Shown piece by piece: positions 18,964 to 27,783 of a stretch of DNA of 64,000 nucleotides. A model generated the notes under the pieces. That model saw nothing but the letters and a program-made list of their open reading frames with translations. It did no database searches and had not been told where the DNA came from. Origin of the DNA: Svornostia abyssi (lineage in GTDB: Bacteria; Actinomycetota; Thermoleophilia; Solirubrobacterales; Solirubrobacteraceae); contig CP088295.1 in assembly GCA_024666565.1 (NCBI GenBank), positions 744,001 to 808,000 on the forward strand, in the 5' to 3' direction. A program made the translations under genes and the position numbers. Each line of letters begins with the position of its first letter. The stretch's first letter is position 1.

Positions 18964-19722
18964 CTACTCCTCTTCTTCGCCCTTGAGCTGCGAGAGGAAC
19001 GCCACGAGGTTGTTGAAGCGCTCGGGGTCCTGCTCCTGCAGCTGGGCGTACGACGGCATCGGGGCCGTCGGATTCACGAGCGTCCGGGCGATCGCGTCAC
19101 GCGGGAGGCGGGAAGCGATGTCGTCCAGATGCGGACCCGGGCCGTCGTTGCCGTTCTCGCCGATCTTGTGACACGCCAGGCAGCCCGACTGGGCGAGCAC
19201 CTGCTTGCCGGCCTCGAACTGTTCGACCATCGCCGGGCCCTGTGCCCGCACGCTGGCAGACGCCTCGAGCTCGACCTCGTTCGGCGAACCGGCCGCCGCG
19301 CCGAGGTAGGTGAGGTAGCCCATCGCCACGATCGTGAAGATGCCGGCCGTCGTCGCGATCGGACGCCGCTCAGGCCGGCGCTCCGGCCCACGGTCGTAGA
19401 ACGGGAGCAGGAACAGCAGGATCATGCAGATCGTCGGGATGCCGATCGTCGCGAGCGGCACCAGCTCCGGCGGCTTGATGATGCGCAGCAGCTCGAAGAG
19501 GAAGAAGAAGTACCACTCCGGGCGCGGCACGTACGTCGTCGTCGTGCCGTCGGCCTTCGGGCCGAGTTCGGCGCCGAGGACGAGCGACATGAGAATGATC
19601 GAGCCGACGACCACGATGGCCATCGCGCCGTCCTTCGCGACCGCGTACGGCCAGAACGGCTTGCCCTGGTTCTTCAGGACGGAGTACTCCCGGAGGTACT
19701 CCTCCTTCTGCCGATGGTTCAT
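18964..19722 (-). CDS. qcrC: Menaquinol-cytochrome c reductase, cytochrome b C-terminal/cytochrome c fusion subunit
   Basis: A 252-residue subunit with two parts. Residues 1-150 resemble subunit IV / the C-terminal half of cytochrome b, with the Qo-site PEWYFFFLFELLR motif and three membrane helices. The C-terminal 90 residues hold a c-type haem site CLACH with a later Met (APMPSY). This split-b plus fused-c layout is that of Bacillus-type QcrABC, unlike the separate dihaem QcrC of mycobacteria. It lies 4 bases after qcrB and 4 bases before menG. Confidence 0.9.
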   Translation of the reverse strand: MNHRQKEEYLREYSVLKNQGKPFWPYAVAKDGAMAIVVVGSIILMSLVLGAELGPKADGTTTTYVPRPEWYFFFLFELLRIIKPPELVPLATIGIPTICMILLFLLPFYDRGPERRPERRPIATTAGIFTIVAMGYLTYLGAAAGSPNEVELEASASVRAQGPAMVEQFEAGKQVLAQSGCLACHKIGENGNDGPGPHLDDIASRLPRDAIARTLVNPTAPMPSYAQLQEQDPERFNNLVAFLSQLKGEEEE

Positions 19723-19726
19723 CCCG

Positions 19727-20527
19727 TTACTCCTTCTCGGTCCGGAGGTCCGGGTCCGTCTCGGCCTTCATCCACGGGGGCGCCGTGGTGCCGTGCTTGG
19801 TCACGAGGTAGAGGTGGGCCCCGATGAGCGCGGCGATCGCGCCGGGGATCAACATCATGTGGATCGCGTAGAACCGCGACAGCGTCACCGCCGTGAAGTC
19901 GGGACCGCCGCGCAAGAAGTCCGACAGGTACGGGCCGACGAGCGGGCCGGTGCCGTTGATGTTCACGCCGACGACCGTGGCCCAGTACGACCGCTGGTCG
20001 AACGGCAGCAGGTAGCCGGTGAACGACATGGCCATCGTGAGGATCAGCAGCGCGACGCCGATGACCCAGTTCAGCTCGCGCGGGTACTTGTACGCGCCGA
20101 AGAAGAACGTTCTCGCCATGTGCAGGAAGATGAGGATGACCATCACGGACGAGCCCCACTTGTGCATGCCGCGCACGAACTCGCCGAGGAAGGCCTCGTT
20201 GGAGATGTAGCGGACCGACTCGTACGCGTTGATCGCGTTGGGGTCGTAGTACATCGCCAGGAAGACGCCGGTGATCGCCTGGTTGAGGAAGGCGAACATC
20301 GTGGCCGAGCCGAGCGTGTAGAACCAGTTGGTCCCCTTCGGGACCTTCCGGAACATGAGCCAGCGGCCGAAGCCGGAGGCGCCCATGCGCTCGTCGACCC
20401 AGCCGATGGCGCCGATGCCGGCTTCCTTCGCGTGGTCGACGGCGGTGTGCTGGTGCTCGTCCGGGCGGCGCGGCTTGGGCTTCAGTGCCGGCGGGACGGG
20501 GGCTGCGGGGAGCTTGAGCTTGGGCAT
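19727..20527 (-). CDS. qcrB: Menaquinol-cytochrome c reductase, cytochrome b6-like subunit
   Basis: A 266-residue cytochrome b N-terminal domain with four membrane helices. The haem-binding His pairs are in GMHKWGSSVMVILIFLHMAR and in FYAIHMMLIPGAIAALIGAHL. The FTGYLLPFDQRSYWATVVG stretch is the Qo region. It acts with the Rieske protein upstream and the subunit IV/cytochrome c fusion downstream, moving electrons from menaquinol to a c-type cytochrome. Confidence 0.94.
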   Translation of the reverse strand: MPKLKLPAAPVPPALKPKPRRPDEHQHTAVDHAKEAGIGAIGWVDERMGASGFGRWLMFRKVPKGTNWFYTLGSATMFAFLNQAITGVFLAMYYDPNAINAYESVRYISNEAFLGEFVRGMHKWGSSVMVILIFLHMARTFFFGAYKYPRELNWVIGVALLILTMAMSFTGYLLPFDQRSYWATVVGVNINGTGPLVGPYLSDFLRGGPDFTAVTLSRFYAIHMMLIPGAIAALIGAHLYLVTKHGTTAPPWMKAETDPDLRTEKE

Positions 20528-20532
20528 GAGAT

Positions 20533-21209
20533 CTACTGGTTCGGACCCTTGCGGATGGTCGGCCGCGACGGGTAGAGGTACTGCCCGATGCCGTCGAGCG
20601 GCTCACCCGGGTCGCGGGGGAGAAGCGGTCCAGCTCCGAGTTGACGGAGTAACGCGGGCCGACCCAGACCTGCCCGTTCTCGAGCTTCGTGTAGAAGCGG
20701 TCGAGCGGGCGGACCGGCGGGCCGCCGGTGACCTCGCCGCGGAAACCGTAGACGCCGCCGTGGCACGGGCAGATGAACCGCCCGGACGCCTCGACGAACC
20801 GGACCGGGCAGCCGAGGTGCATGCAGCGGGTCGACAACGCGATCCACTGGTTGTACTCGTCGGCCGGCTCGGTATCGATCTCCGGATTGCGCTTGCGCAG
20901 GTAGACGGTGGTCTTGCCGCCCTGGCCGATGTTGTCGACGAGCGTGACGACCGCCGGCACGTACGTGTCGTCCGGGAAGTCGTCGGGGCTGCCGACGGCG
21001 TTCCATGGCTGGTCGACCTTCTCGAAGACCGGGCCGAACGCGAAGCCGGCAGCGGGCAGCACGATCGCCAGGGTGGCGACAGCGCCACCGAGGTGCGCGC
21101 CACCGGTCATGAACCGGCGCCGGGTGATCGTCTCACCCTCGAATGCTCCGGGGATCTGACGGTCGGCCGTGTACTTCGACTTGGTTACGTGTTTGCGCTT
21201 GGGTGGCAC
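20533..21209 (-). CDS. qcrA: Rieske iron-sulfur protein of the bc complex (frameshifted near 3' end)
   Basis: It carries a twin-arginine signal with anchor (TRRRFMTGG, then a hydrophobic helix) and the two [2Fe-2S] boxes CMHLGC and CPCHGG. The open frame leaves the family after ELDRFSP and runs into the cytochrome b gene. Adding one base to the five-G run at 20616-20620 restores RDPGEPLDGIGQYLYPS and a stop at 20533, giving about 225 residues. It is exported folded by the Tat system, whose genes are 4 kb away. It is the first gene of the qcrABC-menG-polyprenyl synthase cluster. Confidence 0.88.
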
Positions 21210-21293
21210 GGGTCTCCTGCAGCGGCGTCGTTGCGGCGCCGAACCTTATCGCTGTCCAGGGTACGTCTGTCGGCTCGTCCGTGGGGCGATAGC

Positions 21294-21737
21294 TCAGCGG
21301 CCGGACGCCATGTCCCCGGTGATCTGGCGCGCAGCGGCCATCAGCGCCGTCGCGGCGGCGGGATCGCCGCTGCGTGCACGGGCTCTTGCGCCCACCAGCT
21401 CGGGGGTCGGACCCCAGCCGATACCGGCCGCGCCGGCCTCCCACGCGGCCTCTGCGAGCACCTCGTCGCCGGCGGCGTGCGCGGCCGCGGTGAGCGAGAT
21501 GACCTCGGCGAGCTCCGCGATGGCGACGAGGTCCCCGGTCTCCGCCAGGCGGGAGAGGCCCTCGGCGTAGCTGGCGTCGCCCTGGAGCAGTTCGAGGTCG
21601 AGATCGCCATTCGCGTCCGCGGCGTAGTGGCGGCGCGCGCCGTCACGAACGGCGGTGATGGCCGCCTCGACCGTCTCGGCGTGGCCGCTGACCCGCGGCC
21701 CACGCGCGGCCAGCGCCGCGATCGGATCTGCGCTCAT
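21294..21737 (-). CDS. Hypothetical helical protein coupled to hemL
   Basis: A 147-residue Ala-rich protein with helix-pair repeats (AEGLSRLAETGDLVAIAELAEVI; EVLAEAAWEAGAAGIGW), not recognised. Its ATG at 21737 overlaps the hemL stop as ATGA, so it belongs to the hemB-ahbAB-hemL transcript and is translationally coupled. A TPR/Sel1-like scaffold is possible. The context suggests a link to haem synthesis, but no catalytic motif is visible. Confidence 0.65.
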   Translation of the reverse strand: MSADPIAALAARGPRVSGHAETVEAAITAVRDGARRHYAADANGDLDLELLQGDASYAEGLSRLAETGDLVAIAELAEVISLTAAAHAAGDEVLAEAAWEAGAAGIGWGPTPELVGARARARSGDPAAATALMAAARQITGDMASGR

Positions 21738-23014
21738 AGAGCTGCGAAGGCGGCCGCGGCCGCCTCGATCGTCCTGGTCACGTGCTCGGGCGTGTGCGCG
21801 AGCGACGGGAACCACGCCTCGAACTGGGAGGGAGGCGGATAGACGCCGCGCGCGAGCAGCGCCCGGCACCAGGCGCCGTAGGCCTCGGTGTCGCACGCCT
21901 TCGCGTCCTCGTAGTCGATCACGGGCGCGTCCTTGAAGAACAGCGTCACGAGCCCGGTGGTGCTCACGACCTGCACGGGACGGTCGCCCGCCGCCTCGAC
22001 CAGCCCGTTGGCGAGCGCCTCGGTCGTGGCCGCCAGGCGCAGGTACGCGCTCTCGTCGAGCTGATGCAGCGTGGCGAGACCCGCGGCGACGGCGAGCGGG
22101 TTCCCCGAGAGCGTGCCCGCCTGGTAGACGTCGCCGGCAGGCGCGATGCGCTCCATGAGCTCGCGCGAGCCGCCGTACGCCGCGGCGGGAAGCCCGCCGC
22201 CGATGACCTTGCCCATGACCGTGAGGTCCGGGAGGACGCCCGTGAGCTCCTGCGCGCCGCCGGGCGCGACGCGGAACCCGCTGATGACCTCGTCGAAGAC
22301 CAGCAGCGCGCCGTTCTCGGTCGCCGCCTCGCGCAACAGCTCGAGGAAGCCTTCGGCCGGCGGCACGAGGCCCATGTTCGCCGGGAACGGCTCGGCCAGG
22401 ATCGCGGCGAACTCGTGCTCGGCGACGGCGGCGCGCACGGCGTCGGCGTCGTTCCACGGGACGATGATCGTGGCGGCGGCCGACTGGGCCGGGACCCCGG
22501 GCGACGCGGGGATGCCCTGCGTCGCCAGGCCGGAGCCGGCGTCGGCGAGCAGGCCGTCGACATGGCCGTGGTAGGCGCCGGCGAACTTCAGGAGCTTCTC
22601 GCGGCCGGTCGCGGCACGGGCGAGGCGGATGGCGCTCATCGCGGCCTCGGTGCCCGACGACGTCATGCGCAGCATCTCGACGGACGGGATACGGCGCGAC
22701 ACCTCTTCGGCGAGGTCGACCTCGCCGACCGTCGGCGCGCCGTACGACGTCCCGCGCGCCGCAGCGGCGGTCACCGCCTCGAGGATCTGCTCGTTCGCGT
22801 GGCCGCAGATCAGCGGCCCCCACGAGCAGACCCAGTCGACGTAGCGGTTGCCGTCGATGTCCAGCAGCTCCGCGCCCTCGGCGCGGTCGACGAACAGCGG
22901 CTCACGGCCGATGGACTGCATCGCCCGGACCGGCGAGTTCACGCCGCCCGGCAGGTACATCAGTGCGCGTTGGTACGCCTCGTGCGAGCGCGTGTCGCGC
23001 AGGGAGACGCTCAC
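21734..23014 (-). CDS. hemL: Glutamate-1-semialdehyde 2,1-aminomutase
   Basis: A 426-residue PLP enzyme of the C5 tetrapyrrole pathway, making 5-aminolevulinate. It shows the N-terminal PGGVNSPVRAM, GHVDGLLADAGSG, IFDEVISGFR-like VFDEVISGFRVAPGG, the PLP Lys in VMGKVIGGGLPAAAYGG, and QAGTLSGNPLA. Its start overlaps the stop of the siroheme-decarboxylase-like gene as ATGA. It is part of a four-gene coupled tetrapyrrole operon. Confidence 0.96.
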   Translation of the reverse strand: MSVSLRDTRSHEAYQRALMYLPGGVNSPVRAMQSIGREPLFVDRAEGAELLDIDGNRYVDWVCSWGPLICGHANEQILEAVTAAAARGTSYGAPTVGEVDLAEEVSRRIPSVEMLRMTSSGTEAAMSAIRLARAATGREKLLKFAGAYHGHVDGLLADAGSGLATQGIPASPGVPAQSAAATIIVPWNDADAVRAAVAEHEFAAILAEPFPANMGLVPPAEGFLELLREAATENGALLVFDEVISGFRVAPGGAQELTGVLPDLTVMGKVIGGGLPAAAYGGSRELMERIAPAGDVYQAGTLSGNPLAVAAGLATLHQLDESAYLRLAATTEALANGLVEAAGDRPVQVVSTTGLVTLFFKDAPVIDYEDAKACDTEAYGAWCRALLARGVYPPPSQFEAWFPSLAHTPEHVTRTIEAAAAAFAAL

Positions 23015-24081
23015 GCGCCGTGCGTCCTCTCCCAGTTCTTGAAGTCGTCCGTGAAGTACAGGAGACGGATCTTCTTGAACTCAGTCGAGGAGTACAGGGT
23101 GGCGCGCTCGTGGATGCCGGTGTCCTCGGCGATGGAGTCGAGGATCGCGTCGCACTCCTCCTTGGACCGGCCGTGCGCCATGGTGAAGACGGAGTACTTC
23201 CAGTCCTCGTACGTCGGGCGCTGGTAACAGTGGCTGATCCCGCGGTAGGACGCCATCTTCGGCCCGAGTTCCATGATCCGGTCGTCCGGCACCGCCCACA
23301 CGCCCATGCCGTTCGCCGAGAACCCGGCGCGACGGTGGAAGAGGATCGCGGCGACGCGGCGCAGCAGCCCGCGCTCCTGCATGCCGGTGAGGTGGTCGAC
23401 GAGCTTGTCGACGCTCACGCCCAGTTCCTTGGCGGCGTCCACGTACGGCTCGGGGACGACGGGCAGGTCGCCCTGCGTCGCGCGGATGACCGCGCGGTCG
23501 AAGTCGTCGTACGGCTGCATGTCCAGCTCGACGGGGTCCTCGGCGACCCCGGCGGACGACAGGTCCTTCGTGTCGCCCTCCATTTCGAGGTCCATGCGGA
23601 TCTTGAAGAGCTTGAGCGTGGGCAGCTGACGGATCGACTCGGCGCCCGTGAGCTCCTGCAGCACGTCGAGCGTGCCCTGCAGGCCGAGCTTGGAGTCGGG
23701 CTCCACGGCCAGCGTGAACCACATGTTGAACTCGTGGTTGCGCAGGTAGTTGTGGCTGACGCCCGGGTGGGCGTTGATGATCTTCGCCGGGCCCCAGGGG
23801 TGCTCGGGGTCGACCTTCGCCGCGACGAGCATCGAGCCGTAGCCCAGCGCGCGGGTGTCGAAGATCGGCGTCACCTGGCGGATGATCCGCTCGTCGAGGA
23901 GGTGCTGGACGCGCTGCAGGACCTCGGCCTCGGTGATCTCCGCCTGCTTGGCGACCGCCTCGTACGGGCGCGGCGTGATCGGGAAGCGCCCCTGCATGAG
24001 GTTGAGGAGCTTGCGGTCGGTGTCGTCGAGCGGGACGGCGCTGCCGCCCTTGCGAGACCGGACCTTCGGGGTTGCCGTCAC
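23011..24081 (-). CDS. Fused AhbA/AhbB-like siroheme decarboxylase (Lrp/AsnC fold)
   Basis: A 356-residue protein made of two similar Lrp/AsnC-like halves. The first (about residues 20-170) has [34 protein letters not shown] and [15 protein letters not shown]. The second (about 195-345) has [42 protein letters not shown] and [10 protein letters not shown]. These His/Arg/Tyr-bearing strings match AhbA and AhbB, the heterodimer that decarboxylates siroheme to didecarboxysiroheme. Annotation pipelines would probably call it an Lrp/AsnC regulator. The GTG start overlaps the hemB stop, and the end overlaps hemL, so it belongs to the haem operon. Enzymatic identity is inferred. Confidence 0.75.
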   Translation of the reverse strand: MTATPKVRSRKGGSAVPLDDTDRKLLNLMQGRFPITPRPYEAVAKQAEITEAEVLQRVQHLLDERIIRQVTPIFDTRALGYGSMLVAAKVDPEHPWGPAKIINAHPGVSHNYLRNHEFNMWFTLAVEPDSKLGLQGTLDVLQELTGAESIRQLPTLKLFKIRMDLEMEGDTKDLSSAGVAEDPVELDMQPYDDFDRAVIRATQGDLPVVPEPYVDAAKELGVSVDKLVDHLTGMQERGLLRRVAAILFHRRAGFSANGMGVWAVPDDRIMELGPKMASYRGISHCYQRPTYEDWKYSVFTMAHGRSKEECDAILDSIAEDTGIHERATLYSSTEFKKIRLLYFTDDFKNWERTHGA

Positions 24082-25055
24082 TGCTGGATCCACCGTGCTG
24101 CGTCCTTCGCGTGGTAGGTGATGACGATGTCCGCGCCCGCTCGCCTGATGGAGGTGAGCGCCTCCAGGACCGTGGCGCGTTCGTCGAGATGACCCGCGGC
24201 TGCTGCGGCCTTCACCATCGCATACTCGCCGCTCACGTTGTACGCGGCGACGGGCAGCCCGGTTCGCTCCTTGATGCGCCAGATCACGTCGAGATACGGC
24301 AGCGCCGGCTTGACCATGACGATGTCGGCGCCCTCCTCGACGTCGAGGATCGCCTCGCGGACGGCCTCGTCGCCATTGGCCGGATCCATCTGGTAGGCCC
24401 GGCGGTCGCCGAACGCGGGGGTCGAATCCGCGGCGTCGCGGAACGGGCCGTAGAACGCGGAGGCGAACTTCGCGCTGTAGGCCATGACCGGGACGTCGCT
24501 GAAGCCCTCCTCGTCGAGCGCCGCGCGGATGGCGCCGACCCGGCCGTCCATCATGTCGCTCGGGGCGATGATGTCCGCGCCCGCGCGCGCGAGACTCACG
24601 GAGGTCTTGGCGTGCAGCTCGACGGAGCTGTCGTTGTCCACCTCGCCGGTGCTCGTGAGCAGACCGCAGTGCCCGTGGTCGGTGTATTCGCACAGGCACA
24701 CGTCGCCGATGACGAGCAGGTCGGGGTGCGCTTCCTTGATCGCGCGCGTGGCGAGCTGGACGATCCCCTCGTCGTCGTAGGCGCCGGTGCCTTCGGGGTC
24801 CTTGTCGGCGGGAATGCCGAACAACAGGACGGCGGGAATGCCGAGCGCGTGCGCCTCGCCGGCCTCCTTGACGGCCTCGGAGATGCTCAGCCGGTCGACG
24901 CCCGGCATGGACCCGATCGGTGTGCGGGCGGACAGGCCGGCCTCGACGAACATCGGGTAGATGAGGTCGGCCGGGTCGAGGCGGGTCTCGCGGACCAGCC
25001 CGCGCAGCGCCGGCGTGCGCCGCAGTCGGCGCAGGCGGGTGGCGGGAAAGGGCAC
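24078..25055 (-). CDS. hemB: Delta-aminolevulinic acid dehydratase (porphobilinogen synthase)
   Basis: A 325-residue enzyme condensing two 5-aminolevulinate molecules. It shows [17 protein letters not shown], the zinc-site-like [12 protein letters not shown], the Schiff-base lysines in [19 protein letters not shown] and in [11 protein letters not shown], and [10 protein letters not shown]. The GTG start at 25055 lies 6 bases after a TAACCT box, so it is probably leaderless. It is the first gene of a coupled operon with the siroheme-decarboxylase-like gene, hemL and a small gene. Confidence 0.96.
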   Translation of the reverse strand: MPFPATRLRRLRRTPALRGLVRETRLDPADLIYPMFVEAGLSARTPIGSMPGVDRLSISEAVKEAGEAHALGIPAVLLFGIPADKDPEGTGAYDDEGIVQLATRAIKEAHPDLLVIGDVCLCEYTDHGHCGLLTSTGEVDNDSSVELHAKTSVSLARAGADIIAPSDMMDGRVGAIRAALDEEGFSDVPVMAYSAKFASAFYGPFRDAADSTPAFGDRRAYQMDPANGDEAVREAILDVEEGADIVMVKPALPYLDVIWRIKERTGLPVAAYNVSGEYAMVKAAAAAGHLDERATVLEALTSIRRAGADIVITYHAKDAARWIQQ

Positions 25056-25061
25056 GTCTTC

Positions 25062-25067
25062 AGGTTA
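25062..25067 (-). promoter_or_regulatory. -10 element of the hemB operon
   Basis: TAACCT on the minus strand stands 6 bases before the GTG of hemB. Transcription would start at the start codon, which would give a leaderless mRNA. Confidence 0.5.
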
Positions 25068-25104
25068 GTGGCGACGAGGCGCGACCGGCGCCTACGATCG
25101 CACC

Positions 25105-25158
25105 GTGCCGTCGGTCTCACGGTTGCGAGTAGTGGCGAACACCGAGCTGCGGCGGTGA
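25105..25158 (+). other. Possible leaderless micro-ORF in the hemB upstream gap
   Basis: The 333-base gap 25056-25388 has no full gene. It holds TACGAT (25093-25098), then 6 bases, then a GTG frame of 17 codons ending in TGA at 25156. The same frame continues after that TGA for 13 more sense codons (VDALVEAFETGGP) to a second TGA at 25198. Either a tiny peptide, a decayed gene, or a sequence error at the first TGA is possible. A 9-bp hairpin (25240-25259) lies downstream. Confidence is low. Confidence 0.25.
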
Positions 25159-25328
25159 GTCGACGCGCTCGTCGAGGCGTTCGAGACCGGTGGACCCTGA
25201 CGACGACTGACCACGAGCGGCTCGCGGCCGCGCTGCCTTGCGTCGCGGGTCCGCGACGCGACATCCCCAATAGTTGTGGGTTTCGCGTCGCGGTAGCCGA
25301 CCGTGGTTGCAGTGACAGCTTTGCGCCG

Positions 25329-25379
25329 CCGGCCGGGTGCGTCAACGGACGGAAATCGGTCCGTCGACGCACCGGCCGG
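25329..25379 (-). terminator. Strong hairpin downstream of the secreted-protein gene
   Basis: CCGGCCGG...GTGCGTC.ACGGAC pairs with GTCCGTCGACGCACCGGCCGG over about 20 bp with one bulge and one mismatch and an 8-base loop (51-58). It starts 10 bases after the stop of the 25389-26927 gene, on the side where transcription of that gene ends. A clear U-tract is lacking, as is common in high-GC actinobacteria. Confidence 0.65.
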
Positions 25380-25388
25380 GCGCAGGCG

Positions 25389-26927
25389 TCAGAGGGTGAT
25401 CTTTCCGCCCTTGCGCTTCTTCGCGCAGGTGTTGTAGGTCCGCTTGCCCTTCTTGGTCTTGCCGTTCTTCAGCTTCGCCGTGATCTCCACGGTGAACTTC
25501 CCGGACGGCAGGCCCTTGAGGTTCACGGGCGCGGTGAGCCGCTTCCCGCGACGGGTGGCGACCTTCTTGCCGTTGACCCGGACGACCGCGGACGCGATCG
25601 CCTCACCCTTGCGCTCACGCAGCCGGATGCTGAACGAGCGACGCGAGGCGCAGGACTTCTTCGAGAGGCTCACGCCCGAGCCCCCGACCTGCGCCACCAC
25701 GCTCGCCCACGTCACCGTGGCCGTCGTCGTGATCGGGTCGTTGGCGTCACACGTGCCGCTGCCGTCGCTGTCGATGCAGACCGTGACGGTGTCCGTGCCG
25801 CCCGTCGCGCCGACGTAGCTCAACGGCGATGTCCCGTCAGGGGCACTCGTCACCGGCTTGGCGGCCTGCGGGTTCGCGCCCGCGACCTGGAAGACGAGCG
25901 GCGAACCGCCCACCGGGTTGCCGGCCGAGTCCTTCAGCGTGGCGGTGAGCGCCGCGGTCTCCCCGATCGCCCGGGACTGCGCCGCCGGGTCGAGCGTGAG
26001 GACGGGCGGGATGATCGGCTTGCCGCCCACCGCGCGGAACCCGAAGATGAACGTGTTCGGCGCACCGGACACGGACGACGCCGGCCCGCCGGGCGGCGAG
26101 AGGTTCGGCTGGCCGTAGGAGAACATCTCGAGCGCGGCCTTCGACACCGTCGTGTCGGCGGTCGCCTCGTCGGGCGCGGCGCCGTAGTAGATGCGGAACG
26201 TCGTCGAGGCGCCCGCGTCGAGGCCGCCGAACCCGAAGTCGAACAGCGCGCCGTGGTCGGCCGGGCCGACGTCGGTGAAGTCGACGTTCGTCACGGTCGC
26301 GGCCGGGATGCCGCCGGTGGGCGAGCGCGCCTCGAACGGGTCTCCACTGAGGAATCCGTTGTTGTTGGAGAACAGCAGCGTCGACGCGGTGCCGCGGCGG
26401 ATCGTCACGAACTCACTGAACGCGGTGGGCTCGATGTCCCAGTCCATGAGCCGGGTGTACCGGACGTCGCCGAGCCGGCCGCCGCTGATGTTCCGCAGGG
26501 TGACGCGAACCTCGTACAGGTTCGCCGTCTCGGGTGCGGGTGCGAAGCGCTGCGTCACCTCGAGCTTGTCGTCGATGGTGGTCACCGACGTCGCGCTCGT
26601 CGCGTCGCTGGTGAACGAGGCGAGCTCGAGGTTGTTCGGGCCGCCGTCGTCGCGGTTGGCCCAACCGGAGAAGACGCCGCCCTCGGCGGCGCTGCCGTTG
26701 CCGGCGCCCCAGCCTTCGCACGGGCAGCCTGCCCGGGTGCCGTCGTTACCCGTGGGCACGAAGGTCACTCCCGCGAAGGAGCGGTCGGTGAAGTTGAGGT
26801 CACCGTGGTCGTTGACACCGAGACGGACGGTGCCGTTCTCGATGATGGCTCCCGCGTGCGCGGAGCCGGCCAGCACCGCGAGGGCGGTACAGGCGAGGAA
26901 CAGGGAAAGACTGCCGTGAAGGCGCAT
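25389..26927 (-). CDS. Secreted protein with Ig-like (bacterial Ig/invasin-type) domain
   Basis: A 512-residue protein with a clear signal peptide (LSLFLACTALAVLAGSAHA, cleavage about residue 26). Residues 30-290 form a beta-rich domain with Asp/Asn/Gly-rich strings. Residues 310-410 look like a Big_1/Ig-like repeat (LTATLKDSAGNPVGGSPLVFQV; acidic DSDGSGTCDANDP could bind calcium). The last 90 residues are basic and beta-rich with two Cys (SKKSCASRRSF and YNTCAKKRK). It is probably cell-surface or extracellular. It is monocistronic, with a strong hairpin right after the stop. The function is unknown. Confidence 0.75.
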   Translation of the reverse strand: MRLHGSLSLFLACTALAVLAGSAHAGAIIENGTVRLGVNDHGDLNFTDRSFAGVTFVPTGNDGTRAGCPCEGWGAGNGSAAEGGVFSGWANRDDGGPNNLELASFTSDATSATSVTTIDDKLEVTQRFAPAPETANLYEVRVTLRNISGGRLGDVRYTRLMDWDIEPTAFSEFVTIRRGTASTLLFSNNNGFLSGDPFEARSPTGGIPAATVTNVDFTDVGPADHGALFDFGFGGLDAGASTTFRIYYGAAPDEATADTTVSKAALEMFSYGQPNLSPPGGPASSVSGAPNTFIFGFRAVGGKPIIPPVLTLDPAAQSRAIGETAALTATLKDSAGNPVGGSPLVFQVAGANPQAAKPVTSAPDGTSPLSYVGATGGTDTVTVCIDSDGSGTCDANDPITTTATVTWASVVAQVGGSGVSLSKKSCASRRSFSIRLRERKGEAIASAVVRVNGKKVATRRGKRLTAPVNLKGLPSGKFTVEITAKLKNGKTKKGKRTYNTCAKKRKGGKITL

Positions 26928-27026
26928 GACACTCCAGAGATGGTCGTGGTCCCTCTCTGGGCGTTCGTTGCGATCACACGGCGTTCACCGCGCGCAGTTC
27001 AGCCGGAACGAACGATGTGCGCTTCG

Positions 27027-27776
27027 TCAGGCACGCAGTTCGATCCACAGCGCGCGGGCGACCGCGACGGGTCGGCCGTCGGCCGTGTACAGCGCCGTCC
27101 CCGACGTGCGCTTGCGCCCGTCCTCACCGAGCTTCCAGGAGACCGAGACGTACGCCTCGCCGACGCGCAGCTCCTCGTCGATGCGAACGGCGAGCCGGGC
27201 CAGCACCGACGGCGCACGCGTCGCCGCAGCACCCGGCGACATGTCGAGCACGGGGCCACTGCTCGGGCAGTCCAGCGCCGCCCAGACCGCCGCGTGCTCC
27301 ACGACGCCGTCCTCATCCGCGAGCGACGCGTCCGGCCGGAACACCGTGGCGAACCGACCGTCGGCCAGCGGGCCCGGGAACATGCGCAGCCCGTCCCCCG
27401 GGTCGCGGTCGGGACCGCACACGACACAGGTCGGGAACGGGTGCACGTCGTGGTCGCGAAACCCGGAGATCGCATCGGCGGCCTGCGCGTCGTCCATCCC
27501 CACCGGCGCCGGCGCCTCGAGATCGAGGTCCACCGGCCGTGCCTCCAGGACGACGGCGTCTCCGTCCAGCGCCACGGTCGCCCCGTCCCGAGCCTCGACG
27601 ACCAGCGGGCGGTTCAGGGGCGGCGGGGCGCGCAGCGTCACCTCGACGGCCGGCGCGTCGACCTGCGCGGCGAGCAGCCCCGCGCTGTAGCCGCCGTTGC
27701 CCGAACCCGGCGGACCGTTGAACCGCTCGGGGACCTCGATGGCGGGGAGCGCCGGCACGGCGCGATGCTCCCACAC
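27027..27776 (-). CDS. Hotdog-fold thioesterase-like protein
   Basis: A 249-residue soluble protein. The opening RFNGPPGSGNGGYSAGLLA resembles the conserved Asn-Gly-rich turn of two-hotdog acyl-CoA thioesterase-like proteins of actinobacteria, and WAALDCPSSG in the second half supports a repeated hotdog. It also has a CVVCG pair near residue 120, possibly metal-binding. The start is GTG 27776, with GTG 27758 as an alternative. Assignment to the hotdog superfamily is by overall pattern and is not certain; the substrate is unknown. Confidence 0.55.
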   Translation of the reverse strand: MWEHRAVPALPAIEVPERFNGPPGSGNGGYSAGLLAAQVDAPAVEVTLRAPPPLNRPLVVEARDGATVALDGDAVVLEARPVDLDLEAPAPVGMDDAQAADAISGFRDHDVHPFPTCVVCGPDRDPGDGLRMFPGPLADGRFATVFRPDASLADEDGVVEHAAVWAALDCPSSGPVLDMSPGAAATRAPSVLARLAVRIDEELRVGEAYVSVSWKLGEDGRKRTSGTALYTADGRPVAVARALWIELRA

Positions 27777-27783
27777 CTCGGCG

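Noticed and set aside
21284..21310. GGGGCGATAGCTCAGCGGCCGGACG resembles a tRNA 5' half
   Set aside because: No anticodon arm, T arm or matching acceptor strand follows, and it overlaps the end of the gene at 21294.
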